A DNA stretch of 40,402 bases from Prochlorococcus marinus (GTDB lineage: Bacteria; Cyanobacteriota; Cyanobacteriia; PCC-6307; Cyanobiaceae), in assembly GCF_001180325.1 (NCBI RefSeq), contig NZ_CVSZ01000006.1, forward strand, positions 1-40,402, written 5' to 3'. A program made the position numbers and the translations under genes. Shown in pieces: positions 26,670 to 33,898 of the stretch; position 1 is the first letter of the stretch; every line of letters starts with the position of its first letter. Below the pieces are notes generated by a model. That model did not search any database. It saw only the letters and a list, made by a program, of their open reading frames with translations, and had not been told where the DNA came from.

Positions 26670-27335
26670 TTAATCACCCATAACTCTTAAAAGATTTGAA
26701 TAAGATTTAAAAATAAGATCAAGTTCATCAGATCTGCCATGCTTTGCCAGTAAACTTCTTGCACCTGCGTCTAAATCAAATAAATATTCTCTTTCTTCAA
26801 TACTTTTTATATAACTCTCAATCCATCCAACGCATACTATTCTTTCTCCATTGAGAACTTCTTGAACTGAATGTAAATAGGTGCTTGGGTAAATTAAAAT
26901 TTCTCCAATATTAAGTTTAAATTTGTTTTCTAAAGTAAGATTTTCTATTAATAGTTCGCCCCCTTCGTATTGATTTTTTTTTGTAAGAAAAACTGTGAAA
27001 GATAAGTCAGCCCTGCCTGATGACATATATGCATTATCGATATGTCGTCCATACTTCATTCCTATGGAGGACTTAGTAAACATGATTCCATGAATATTTT
27101 TTGGTAAAGTAAAGCTTTTTATTAAATCATCATTTAAAATTTTTTGTCTAACTAACGATGATAATTTTTTCGAAATATCTGTTGTTCTTTTTAGTTGCAA
27201 ATTATTTTTTACTATTGAGGCGTGACTGCCAGCAGTCTTTTTCCCATCTTCCCAAGATTGATTTTCTTGTTCTAATTCTTTTTCTATAAAATTTATTTCT
27301 TCAGCATTTAATAACTGACGAGTTAAATAATTCAT
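26670..27335 (-). CDS. piuC: PiuC/PKHD-type Fe(II)/2-oxoglutarate dioxygenase
   Basis: A 221-residue PKHD-type hydroxylase. The iron ligands are His and Asp of YGRHIDNAYMSS (about 95-106) and a distal His in YPSTYLHSVQEV (about 148-159); the oxoglutarate Arg is in NGERIVCVGWIES. N-terminal WEDGKKTAGSHASIVKNNLQL also matches the PiuC family. Such genes are commonly iron-regulated and found next to iron uptake genes; the substrate is unknown. It is divergent from the Fe(III)-binding protein gene 102 bp away, suggesting shared control. Confidence 0.87.
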   Translation of the reverse strand: MNYLTRQLLNAEEINFIEKELEQENQSWEDGKKTAGSHASIVKNNLQLKRTTDISKKLSSLVRQKILNDDLIKSFTLPKNIHGIMFTKSSIGMKYGRHIDNAYMSSGRADLSFTVFLTKKNQYEGGELLIENLTLENKFKLNIGEILIYPSTYLHSVQEVLNGERIVCVGWIESYIKSIEEREYLFDLDAGARSLLAKHGRSDELDLIFKSYSNLLRVMGD

Positions 27336-27351
27336 ATGAGATATAAAAAAT

Positions 27352-27369
27352 GATACATCTTAATGTATC
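27352..27369. promoter_or_regulatory. Palindrome in the piuC-futA divergent promoter region
   Basis: GATACAT (27352-27358), CTTA, ATGTATC (27363-27369) is a perfect 7-4-7 inverted repeat, 16 bp upstream of the piuC start. A second palindrome AGAGTT-TG-AACTCT is at 27383-27396. Either could be an operator for an iron-responsive regulator; neither matches the standard Fur consensus closely. Confidence 0.4.
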
Positions 27370-27437
27370 GAAGATGGCTTTTAGAGTTTGAACTCTTTTG
27401 ATGGGTATAAAGTAACCATAGATACTAATTTTAAAAA

Positions 27438-28460
27438 GTGCAAAATCTCAAAAAACTTTTTTATTCAGCACTAACTTGTACATTTTTGCTAAACGTTAAT
27501 ATACCGGCTAATTCAACAGAGAAAGAAGTCAAAGTTTATTCCGGGAGACACTACAACACTGATAGGAGCATCTATAAAAAATTTGCAGAAGAAACAGGGA
27601 TTAAAGTAAGGCTTATTGAAGCTGCAGGTATATCTTTAATTGAGAGATTGAAGAGAGAGGGTAAGAATTCTCAGGCAGATTTAATTTTATTAGTTGATGC
27701 CGCAAGAATTACTAATGCAGCCAAAGCTGGGTTACTTCAACCAATAGGATCTTCTGATTTAGAAAATGATGTTCCAATTGGATTAAAAGATCCAAATAAG
27801 GAATGGTACGCCTTAACAAGAAGAGTAAGAGTTATGATAGCTAATCCAAAAGTAGTAGATGTTAGCAAGATTAATGATTACACTGATTTGGCTGATCCTT
27901 CTTTAAAAGGGAAAGTATGTTTAAGAAATAGAAAAAGCCCATATAATCAATCTTTAGTTGCCAATCAAATAATTAACAAAGGTGAATCAGAAACTAAAGC
28001 TTGGTTATCAGGAATGATTTCAAATGTTTCCCAACCATTCTTCCCTGGGGATATTTCAATAATTAGAGCAGTTTCTAAGAAAAAATGTGGAGTAGGAATT
28101 GTTAATCATTATTATGTCGCAAGAATGTTAGCAGGGGTTAATGGTAGAAGAGATGCTTTATATGCAAAAAAAACAAAGGTCCTTACTCCTAATCCTGCAC
28201 ACGTAAATATTAGTGCCGGTGGTGTTGCAAAATATGCAACAAATAAAAAAGAAGCTATACAGTTGCTTGAATTCTTAGCATCTCCCAAAGGAAGTAAAGG
28301 TTTAGCTGCTCCTACTTTTGAACATCCTTTGAAGGAAGTTAATCAGAATGAAATAGTAAAGAACTTTGGAAAGTTTACGCCTGATAATGTAACCGTAGAA
28401 GACCTTGGAGAAAAAAATTCTTTAGCAATTATATTGATGAAAGATGCAGGTTGGAATTAA
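27438..28460 (+). CDS. futA: Fe(III) ABC transporter periplasmic binding protein
   Basis: A 340-residue FutA/IdiA-type substrate-binding protein that binds ferric iron in the periplasm. Start is GTG at 27438. A signal peptide (KKLFYSALTCTFLLNV..., cut near residue 26) is followed by KEVKVYSGRHYNTDRSIYKKFAEETGIKV, the family start with the His and Tyr ligand region; NHYYVARML supplies the Tyr pair of the iron site near 228-236. FutB/FutC permease and ATPase genes are not adjacent. Divergent from piuC with 102 bp between. Confidence 0.93.
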   Translation: MQNLKKLFYSALTCTFLLNVNIPANSTEKEVKVYSGRHYNTDRSIYKKFAEETGIKVRLIEAAGISLIERLKREGKNSQADLILLVDAARITNAAKAGLLQPIGSSDLENDVPIGLKDPNKEWYALTRRVRVMIANPKVVDVSKINDYTDLADPSLKGKVCLRNRKSPYNQSLVANQIINKGESETKAWLSGMISNVSQPFFPGDISIIRAVSKKKCGVGIVNHYYVARMLAGVNGRRDALYAKKTKVLTPNPAHVNISAGGVAKYATNKKEAIQLLEFLASPKGSKGLAAPTFEHPLKEVNQNEIVKNFGKFTPDNVTVEDLGEKNSLAIILMKDAGWN

Positions 28461-28522
28461 AAATTAAGATATTTTTATAGTTCATAATTTTCTTATTATT
28501 GAGTGCATACTTATAAACAGGC

Positions 28523-28607
28523 GGAGAGGTGGCTGAGTGGTCGAAAGCGAACGACTCGAAATCGTTTAATAGGCAACTATTCGTGGGTTCGAATCCCACC
28601 CTCTCCG
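28523..28607 (+). tRNA. tRNA-Ser (anticodon CGA)
   Basis: An 85-nt class II tRNA: acceptor GGAGAGG pairs with CCTCTCC (28600-28606), D arm GCTGAGTGGTCGAAAGC, anticodon stem AACGA/TCGTT with loop CTCGAAA (anticodon CGA), a long variable arm (AATAG-GCAA-CTATT) and T arm GTGGG-TTCGAAT-CCCAC. Discriminator G at 28607; CCA is not encoded. It reads UCG codons. Its last 11 nt recur at 32175-32185, so its 3' end looks like an integration site. Confidence 0.97.
28597..28607 (+). repeat. Left attachment-like repeat (tRNA-Ser 3' end)
   Basis: CACCCTCTCCG, formed by the end of the T arm, the acceptor strand and the discriminator base of tRNA-Ser. An exact second copy is at 32175-32185. Confidence 0.6.
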
Positions 28608-28765
28608 GATTATTTTGAGTGTCTGACAGTGTCAGAAGCATTCTGATAGATTCAAAATTTATGTAAAGACAAGTATTTGCAACGGTTTTTTCTAATTTCT
28701 TCTAGAAAATAGTCTCTAATGGTGTCTGGTAGATTCTGGTAATATCAGATCATTTTTTTTGAAAA

Positions 28766-28833
28766 TGTTGGGAGAAATGTTGGGAGAAATGTTGGGAGAA
28801 ATGTTGGGAGAATTTTGAGAGTGTTGGGAGAAT
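28766..28833 (+). repeat. Five 12-bp direct repeats TGTTGGGAGAAA, left end
   Basis: Copies are at 28766-28777, 28778-28789, 28790-28801, 28802-28813 (last base T) and, after an 8-nt gap, 28822-28833 (last base T). Four are strictly tandem. They start 158 bp inside the tRNA end. The same unit occurs twice near the other end of the island. They contain no spacer structure and are not CRISPR. Confidence 0.9.
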
Positions 28834-28932
28834 GAGTTCGATCTTAAGTAAATAATTTTTTTCTAAAAAACACGCTTTTAAAACGAAAAACCCATTTATA
28901 AAAAATTAATAATAAGTTTTAGGAAAAAATTT

Positions 28933-30111
28933 TTAAGATTGACTTTCTCGGTGAATTTTTAAATAGTTTTTGTTGGGATAAAATTCTTTATTTTTTGGTA
29001 AAGAAATCCTTTCCCCTTCATATTTTCTTAATTCTTCAAAAAGGTTTTTATCTTTTTTGGTTTCTTCTCTGATTTGTAATCTGTAATTATCATCTATAAA
29101 GATTAAATTGTTTTCAAAACATTGATCTACTAGTTTTGATAAACAAATGCCATTTTGTGGGTCAATTCTTTTATCTTTATGGTCTGCCCATCTGAGTATG
29201 TGAGCGGCAGTTAGTAGGGATTTTGTTGTAATGCCAGTGATGGCACATTTAAATTGATAATTAGGAAGAATAATAGAATTACGAAAATAGTTTTGCCATT
29301 TTCCCCTAGAAGAACTTGTTTTTACTTCACTGTCAGGAACAGAAAAATCTTTATTTATTATTTTTTGATGCGCTTTAGTTTTTATCTCATTATCATCCTT
29401 TTCATAAATAAAATCTTCTCCAGTTCCCTTATTCAATAAAAAAAGAAATGTTGATAACTTGATTTCATCTATTCCATATTGATCAAAAGCATATGCCCAA
29501 TTTTCTCTTGAACTTCTTAGATCTGTTGGATTCAAGTCTGATTCGTAAATGGGGTTTTCAAAATGTATTGAATTAGAAATCCTTGCACAAATATCTCCTT
29601 CATTTTGAAACTGAGGATCATTTTTATCTGGATAAAAAATTGATTCTATTTTCCCTGCCCCAAAGAAATAAAATTGTTTATTATGAGAGACTTTTTTAGG
29701 GACTCTATAAATAAACAAATCACCTACTCTTAATTTGTTGTTTCTGTGCGTGTTCCAAGTATATATTTCATAATCAATATCTCTATGCTCATAGCGACCA
29801 GTAGTTAAAAGATAGAAATTTGTATCTGTGTTTAAAATTTCCTCTTTATAGAAGTTAATTAATAATTCCCATTTGTTTTCATTGAATTTATGAAAAAGAT
29901 GATGTCCGCCTAATGTATTACCTTTGGAATTGTTTTTTAAAACATTGTTTAAGATGATTTTGGTTGAATCAAATTTTAATTTAAATATATCCTCCTCACC
30001 TTTAATAGTGGGTTCTATTTTTCTGTAAATTTCATCAAAATTTTCTGATCCACCATTTTCTCTTAATATGTCAACAAGATTGTCCCGTGTTGTAGTCATT
30101 GGATTTTTCAT
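28933..30111 (-). CDS. HNH endonuclease with N-terminal HTH and PUA-like region
   Basis: A 392-residue protein. The C-terminal nuclease is CAITGITTKSLLTAAHILRWADHKDKRIDPQNGICLSKLVDQCFE (about 290-335), an HNH_2-type core with the AAHI(L) metal/catalytic His. Residues 1-85 look like a winged helix of the HARE type found in restriction enzymes (TRDNLVDILRENGGSENFDEIY ... HKFNENKWEL). The middle (about 100-215: TWNTHRNNKLRVGDLFIYRVP, FFGAGKIESI) resembles a PUA/EVE-like base-reading fold. Together this suggests a modification-dependent restriction nuclease, an inference. I chose ATG 30111, which overlaps the upstream stop as TGATG; a TTG at 30120 or an ATG at 30099 is possible. Confidence 0.75.
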   Translation of the reverse strand: MKNPMTTTRDNLVDILRENGGSENFDEIYRKIEPTIKGEEDIFKLKFDSTKIILNNVLKNNSKGNTLGGHHLFHKFNENKWELLINFYKEEILNTDTNFYLLTTGRYEHRDIDYEIYTWNTHRNNKLRVGDLFIYRVPKKVSHNKQFYFFGAGKIESIFYPDKNDPQFQNEGDICARISNSIHFENPIYESDLNPTDLRSSRENWAYAFDQYGIDEIKLSTFLFLLNKGTGEDFIYEKDDNEIKTKAHQKIINKDFSVPDSEVKTSSSRGKWQNYFRNSIILPNYQFKCAITGITTKSLLTAAHILRWADHKDKRIDPQNGICLSKLVDQCFENNLIFIDDNYRLQIREETKKDKNLFEELRKYEGERISLPKNKEFYPNKNYLKIHRESQS

Positions 30112-31376
30112 CAATCCCAACCATATTTAAAATATTTTCTGCAACCACCAGAGTCAACAAAGAATCCCTCAGATGCATTCAGAATCGCCTTCATCTTTGG
30201 AGAAAGATTAAATCGACCATATTCTCCTTCCTTGTGATTATTCGTAAGTGAGTAATAATAATCTGATGGTAATTTGGGCATTAATGCTTTCATTGTTCCT
30301 CTTCTTCTTTCTTGTCTTGTTGTTGAGGTTGCCAACTGATTGCCAACAAAATTCACAAATCTACCATTACTAACTAATTCAGTATCCTTTGTTCTTACGG
30401 CATAAGGTAGACCATTGTATTGGTGGGATGCCTCAGCAGAATAAGTTTTTAATTGATAATACTGAGTTCCATATCCATTACTTATTCCTACCTCAAAATA
30501 ATATTCTGGTTTATTTTTATAGTTAAGAGTTCCATATCCATAACTTTTACTTGGATAATGCATTGTAATTACGACATCTGATTCTTCTTCACTAGTTAGA
30601 GTGCAAAGTTTTGTATTTTTGGCAGGTGTAAAACTTCCGATCACTTTCCCATTTTCATAAGTAATCGCTTTTTTTAAAGAACCATCTTTATTGAAATATT
30701 CCCAGATTCCATCTTTCCCACCATCTTTCATATTGCCTTGCCATCTTAATTGACCATTATCAAAGAAAGCACTAAATAACCCATCTTCTTCGATTCCGTT
30801 GATGTAGTTTTTAGCATAATAAATTTGACCATTTTCGTGAAATACTTCCCATAAACCTTCTGCTTTCCCATCAATCATCATCACTCTCATTCCGAGAGTT
30901 CCATCATCTCGATATTCCTCCCATAAACCATTCATTTTCCCATCTTTCATAGTTGATCTCATCCATACGCTTCCATTTGGATGAAAACTTTCTCGGAAAC
31001 CATCTTTTACCTCTCCACTGCGGCGACCTAGATTTATTAATTTAGTGGTCTTTTCGCAAATATCAACATCTATCCATTCCATATTTGCGGTATGAGTAGA
31101 CATATCTTCTTTCGCTGCTACTTCATATTTACAATCTTTCCTTTTATAAACCCAATACCAAGGATACTTATAAAATTTATTTTCCTTAATTCTGTCTGAC
31201 AGCATCTTCCAATATTTGTCGTTAACTAATTTAATTGCTGCTCTTTCTCCTTCAGAACATTCACCTTGCGATTCTGGACAGGTATATTTGTGCCTTTTAT
31301 ATTGTTCCGCATTTACAGGAGTATAGAGTCCAAGAAAAAAACCAAGAAGTAAAATTTTTTTAATCAAAGAAGTCAT
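30111..31376 (-). CDS. Exported MORN/YwqK-repeat protein
   Basis: A 421-residue protein with a signal peptide (MTSLIKKILLLGFFLGLY..., cut after NA near residue 23), a Cys-containing N-terminal part, five or so MORN_2/YwqK-type repeats of about 23 residues (about 122-240; each with HPNG, RDDG, HENG, FDNG or NKDG turns and a G-x-W/L-x-x-Y/F step), and a C-terminal domain of about 170 residues I do not recognise. Its place is periplasmic or surface. YwqK-like proteins are sometimes labelled antitoxins, but the basis is weak. It is the middle gene of the island operon: 7 bp after the membrane-protein gene and overlapping the nuclease gene by 1 nt. Confidence 0.72.
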   Translation of the reverse strand: MTSLIKKILLLGFFLGLYTPVNAEQYKRHKYTCPESQGECSEGERAAIKLVNDKYWKMLSDRIKENKFYKYPWYWVYKRKDCKYEVAAKEDMSTHTANMEWIDVDICEKTTKLINLGRRSGEVKDGFRESFHPNGSVWMRSTMKDGKMNGLWEEYRDDGTLGMRVMMIDGKAEGLWEVFHENGQIYYAKNYINGIEEDGLFSAFFDNGQLRWQGNMKDGGKDGIWEYFNKDGSLKKAITYENGKVIGSFTPAKNTKLCTLTSEEESDVVITMHYPSKSYGYGTLNYKNKPEYYFEVGISNGYGTQYYQLKTYSAEASHQYNGLPYAVRTKDTELVSNGRFVNFVGNQLATSTTRQERRRGTMKALMPKLPSDYYYSLTNNHKEGEYGRFNLSPKMKAILNASEGFFVDSGGCRKYFKYGWD

Positions 31377-31383
31377 ATTGAAG

Positions 31384-32022
31384 TCAAGGTTTAATCCAGA
31401 TTATTGTTGCAATAACTAAAAGAAATGAATACAAGTAAGATAATCTCTTTGCACCTCTTTTCCCTTGTTCTTTTAATGAATCATCTACAAATTCTTCGAA
31501 AGGGAATTTTTTAATACCATAGAATGCTTTTGCTGCTCCGTATTTTGGGTTTCCATAAACGAAATCTTCTGCCCAATTACCTTGTATAAGGTGACCTGGA
31601 ATACCTACACCAGATATATCTAATAGAAATAAAGCAATTGCACTTATCCAAGCGATATCATTTTGGAAAAGTTCAAACACGAGAAATAAATATAACCAAA
31701 ATGAACTACATGTAATTGTAAAGACATGAAGTAAAACAACGAAGTCTTTCGCTTTTAATTTTGTGGAGACGAAACCAACTATTAATGAAGAATAAATCGC
31801 AGGGAAGACTGGTCTAATTTGAGGAAATAAAATAGTCGATAAAATGTATCCAATCCAAAATGCTTTTATTGGTGATTGGAACCAAACTTCAATATGTGCT
31901 TTTTGAGTATTACTTAAATATTCATTGCTTAAAGAATAAAAATTCGCTTCATTAGTTGCCTTTGCTTTTCGTTGAGCAAACTCTTTGCCATAATCACTTT
32001 TATTATTATTTGAGTTACTCAT
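31384..32022 (-). CDS. Island membrane protein of unknown function
   Basis: A 212-residue protein. Residues 1-45 are polar (NNNKSDYGKEFAQRKAKATNEANFYSL); about four hydrophobic segments follow (IKAFWIGYILSTILF, VFPAIYSSLIVGFV, VVLLHVFTITCSSFWLYLFLVF, ISAIALFLLDISGVG), then a soluble stretch with NPKYGAAKAFYGIKKFPFEEFVDD and a last helix at the C-terminus (LYSFLLVIATIIWI). No family is recognised. It is the first gene of the three-gene leftward operon in the tRNA-Ser island. Confidence 0.65.
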   Translation of the reverse strand: MSNSNNNKSDYGKEFAQRKAKATNEANFYSLSNEYLSNTQKAHIEVWFQSPIKAFWIGYILSTILFPQIRPVFPAIYSSLIVGFVSTKLKAKDFVVLLHVFTITCSSFWLYLFLVFELFQNDIAWISAIALFLLDISGVGIPGHLIQGNWAEDFVYGNPKYGAAKAFYGIKKFPFEEFVDDSLKEQGKRGAKRLSYLYSFLLVIATIIWIKP

Positions 32023-32081
32023 CCACTTGAGTTTTAGTTCATACTCCTAATTTTAAATATCTTGTCAATAACTAAAAAAAG

Positions 32082-32105
32082 TGTTGGGAGAAATGTTGGG
32101 AGAAA
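32082..32105 (+). repeat. Two 12-bp direct repeats TGTTGGGAGAAA, right end
   Basis: Exact tandem copies at 32082-32093 and 32094-32105, in the same orientation as the five at 28766-28833. They lie 70-93 bp inside the right attachment-like repeat. Confidence 0.9.
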
Positions 32106-32174
32106 TCCCTTCGATTTCTTAAAACTTAGTATCTGATGGTGTCTGGCAGTGTCTGATAAAAGCAAATCGACTTA

Positions 32175-32185
32175 CACCCTCTCCG
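32175..32185 (+). repeat. Right attachment-like repeat
   Basis: CACCCTCTCCG, an exact copy of the last 11 nt of tRNA-Ser. There is no tRNA around it, so it is a duplicated tRNA end of the sort left by site-specific integration. Confidence 0.6.
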
Positions 32186-32220
32186 TTAAATAATAGTTTG
32201 TAGAGGTCCTAAAAATAAAT

Positions 32221-32244
32221 AAGAGGGTATTTGTTTGCCCTCTT
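32221..32244 (+). terminator. Hairpin after the island, terminator-like
   Basis: AAGAGGG (32221-32227), a 10-nt loop and CCCTCTT (32238-32244) followed by CTAGTTTTA. If the island is an insertion, this would have been the original terminator just downstream of tRNA-Ser. The T run is weak. Confidence 0.5.
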
Positions 32245-32252
32245 CTAGTTTT

Positions 32253-32348
32253 ATGCAACTCACTATCCATAAAGTCGCTGAAGTGCTTTTGAATCCTGAA
32301 TTATTTCTACTAGTACTGAATGGAAAAAGATTTTCGAGACAACCATAA
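32253..32348 (+). CDS. Very short possible ORF
   Basis: A 31-codon frame starting MQLTIHKVAEVLLNPELF and ending KRFSRQP. It lacks a good ribosome-binding site. Codon pattern and the amphipathic N-terminus are plausible for a small protein or the start of a decayed gene, but chance is not excluded. Confidence 0.2.
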   Translation: MQLTIHKVAEVLLNPELFLLVLNGKRFSRQP

Positions 32349-32430
32349 AGCACTAATACTCGGGTATTAATACTCTATTAATTTCAATTGAATGGGAGGA
32401 TAATTAAGGAGTAGAGATATAGGAGGTTTT

Positions 32431-32595
32431 ATGTTTTTGAGACTCACCACTACATTTACTGCCCTTAAAAATGCAACTTCAGATTTTTGGAGAATGCATG
32501 ATTTTAATTATCAACTACCAAAAGATCAAAGACAGGATTACTGGGAAAAAGAATGCATAGACCACCCAACAAGTTCTCATTGCAAAGTTTACTAA
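32431..32595 (+). CDS. Small acidic/aromatic protein, 54 residues
   Basis: Starts at ATG 32431 with a full AGGAGG ribosome-binding site 5 bp upstream (32420-32425), rare in this AT-rich sequence. The protein starts MFLRLTTTFTALKNATSDFWRMHDF and ends ECIDHPTSSHCKVY. It has no membrane segment, two Cys near the end and two Trp. The clear start signal and a terminator-like hairpin behind it argue that it is translated. Function unknown; I do not recognise a named family. Confidence 0.6.
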   Translation: MFLRLTTTFTALKNATSDFWRMHDFNYQLPKDQRQDYWEKECIDHPTSSHCKVY

Positions 32596-32610
32596 AGGTA
32601 ATATAAATTT

Positions 32611-32644
32611 AAGACATTAAAAACACTCTTTTGAGGGTCTTTTC
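32611..32644 (+). terminator. Terminator-like hairpin after the 54-residue gene
   Basis: An interrupted stem: AAGAC (32611-32615) with GTCTT (32637-32641), and inner CTC (32626-32628) with GAG (32633-32635) around TTTT, followed by TTC. It is 15 bp after the stop codon. Confidence 0.4.
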
Positions 32645-32688
32645 TTCTAAGTAAGTAGATATTTTTTTAGTAAAAAACTAAAGAAAAT

Positions 32689-33291
32689 ATGGCTATTAAT
32701 TATTCAATATCTAAATATGATTGGCAGTATCTTGTAACAGGATTTTTTTTAATCTCAGTTTTTATTTTTACAGATCTAATTAGGGTTATTGATAAAGAAT
32801 ATTTTTACTATGTACCAAGATTAATTAGTGATCAACCCTATAGAATTTTCACATCAATATTAATCTATGCAGATTTAAATCATTTATTAAGTAATCTTGG
32901 AGGAATAATCATCACTAGATATTTTTTGATGAAACTTGGAATTAAAAGCAGATTTTTTTATTTAGGATTTGTTTTAATTTGTCCTTTTTAAAATTTTTTT
33001 ATTATCTGGTTTTTCGAAAAGATCTTATCCTATTTTAATATCTTTCCCAATTATGCAGCTTTAGGATTTAGTGGAATAATTTATGCTTTATTTGGATTAT
33101 TACTATTAACTTCTTTTTATGGAAAGAAATATTTTTTAGGAAAAGAAATTGGTTTTAGGTCCAATTATAAAGTTCAAAAAATGTCAAAGACAATATGTTT
33201 TATAGGTTTGATCTTCTCTTTTTTGCCAGGGGTAAATTTATTAGTTCATTTAAGTGGATTTATTGCAGGGTGTTTTTTATTCTATATCTAG
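32689..33291 (+). pseudogene. Rhomboid-family serine protease with in-frame stop
   Basis: One frame of 200 codons from ATG 32689 to TAG 33289-33291, broken only by TAA at 32989-32991. Before it: a helix, RLISDQPYRIFTSILIYADLNHLLSNLGGIIITRYF (the HLxxN region). After it: ALGFSGIIYALFG with the GxSG catalytic Ser and LLVHLSGFIAG with the catalytic His. All key residues remain, so the loss is recent or the stop is a sequencing error; a single change of TAA to TTA would restore Leu. Rhomboids cut membrane proteins within their helices. Translated as is, only the first 100 residues would be made, without the active site. Confidence 0.8.
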
Positions 33292-33349
33292 TTAAGATTA
33301 ATTATTATTTGATCAAATTAATATAGTTATTCGAAATAGTTGAACTTAT

Positions 33350-33898
33350 ATGAGTAAAAAAGAAACTAATTTTAAATCGGTAATTGTTAAAGTCTTTTTT
33401 ACCTATTTAGTTGTATATATTTTGGCATTATTATTTAGATATAACAATGATGTTGAATCTTTATTAAATAATATTCAATATAGATATTTGATAGTTTTGA
33501 ACTTAATCTCTGTATTTTTAGGTTTACCTTTATCTATTATTTTTGACTTTATATTAATAAAGCTATTTGGGTTATATTATGTTTTATTTTTTTCTCCTTC
33601 TTTAACTATTTTGAGTTTTGTTCAAGTTCTTATTTTGAGAAAAATTAACTTAAAACTTTTAAAAAGAACATATTTTTTTAAAAAAATAGAAAATAATTAT
33701 CTTTTAAAATTATTCAAAAACCTTACTTTTAGATCTTCATACATTGTAGTCATAAGGTCATTTCCTATTTTGCCTCATATATTAGGTAGTTATATTATTG
33801 CCTCTTCAAAAATCAAAAAAAATGTCATTTTAATATATACATTTTTAGGTTCAGTCTTTTATTATATTTTTTTATACTTAATAATCTCGAATGTCTAG
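33350..33898 (+). CDS. Membrane protein, probably VTT/DedA (TVP38-like) family
   Basis: A 182-residue protein with about five hydrophobic segments. GLPLSIIFDFILIKLFG near residues 57-73 and YIVVIRSFPILPHILGSYIIASSKIKKNVILIYTFLGSVFYY near 126-167 follow the VTT pattern (a re-entrant G-x-P loop, then R-x-x-P-x-x-P and a G-A helix). Some VTT proteins scramble or flip membrane lipids. Divergent and AT-rich, so the family call is tentative. It starts 58 bp after the rhomboid frame; 201 bp after it are AT-rich with no clear feature. Confidence 0.5.
   Translation: MSKKETNFKSVIVKVFFTYLVVYILALLFRYNNDVESLLNNIQYRYLIVLNLISVFLGLPLSIIFDFILIKLFGLYYVLFFSPSLTILSFVQVLILRKINLKLLKRTYFFKKIENNYLLKLFKNLTFRSSYIVVIRSFPILPHILGSYIIASSKIKKNVILIYTFLGSVFYYIFLYLIISNV

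Larger units (their letters stand above)
28597..32185. mobile_element. Mini-island integrated at tRNA-Ser, cargo without integrase
   Basis: The 3' end of the tRNA (CACCCTCTCCG, 28597-28607) is repeated exactly at 32175-32185, bounding 3.6 kb. Inside each boundary are similar sequences: 18-mers GTGTCTGACAGTGTCAGA and GTGTCTGGCAGTGTCTGA (16 of 18 identical) and 12-bp repeats TGTTGGGAGAAA, five on the left and two on the right, all in one orientation. The interior holds three minus-strand genes and no recombinase. This is the layout expected of a small tRNA-targeted integrative element mobilised in trans, or of a decayed one. Prochlorococcus is known to carry tRNA-targeted cargo elements (tycheposons); membership here is inference. 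Confidence 0.65.

Noticed and set aside
28429..28641. A minus-strand 70-residue frame over the tRNA
   Set aside because: It lies across tRNA-Ser and the futA 3' end; the peptide is a reverse reading of the tRNA.
28766..28816. A translated repeat peptide (MLGEMLGE...)
   Set aside because: The frame is very short, ends at once in TGA and has no ribosome-binding site; the same unit occurs outside any frame at 32082.
28766..28833. CRISPR array
   Set aside because: Units are 12 bp, contiguous and without unique spacers, and no cas genes are present.
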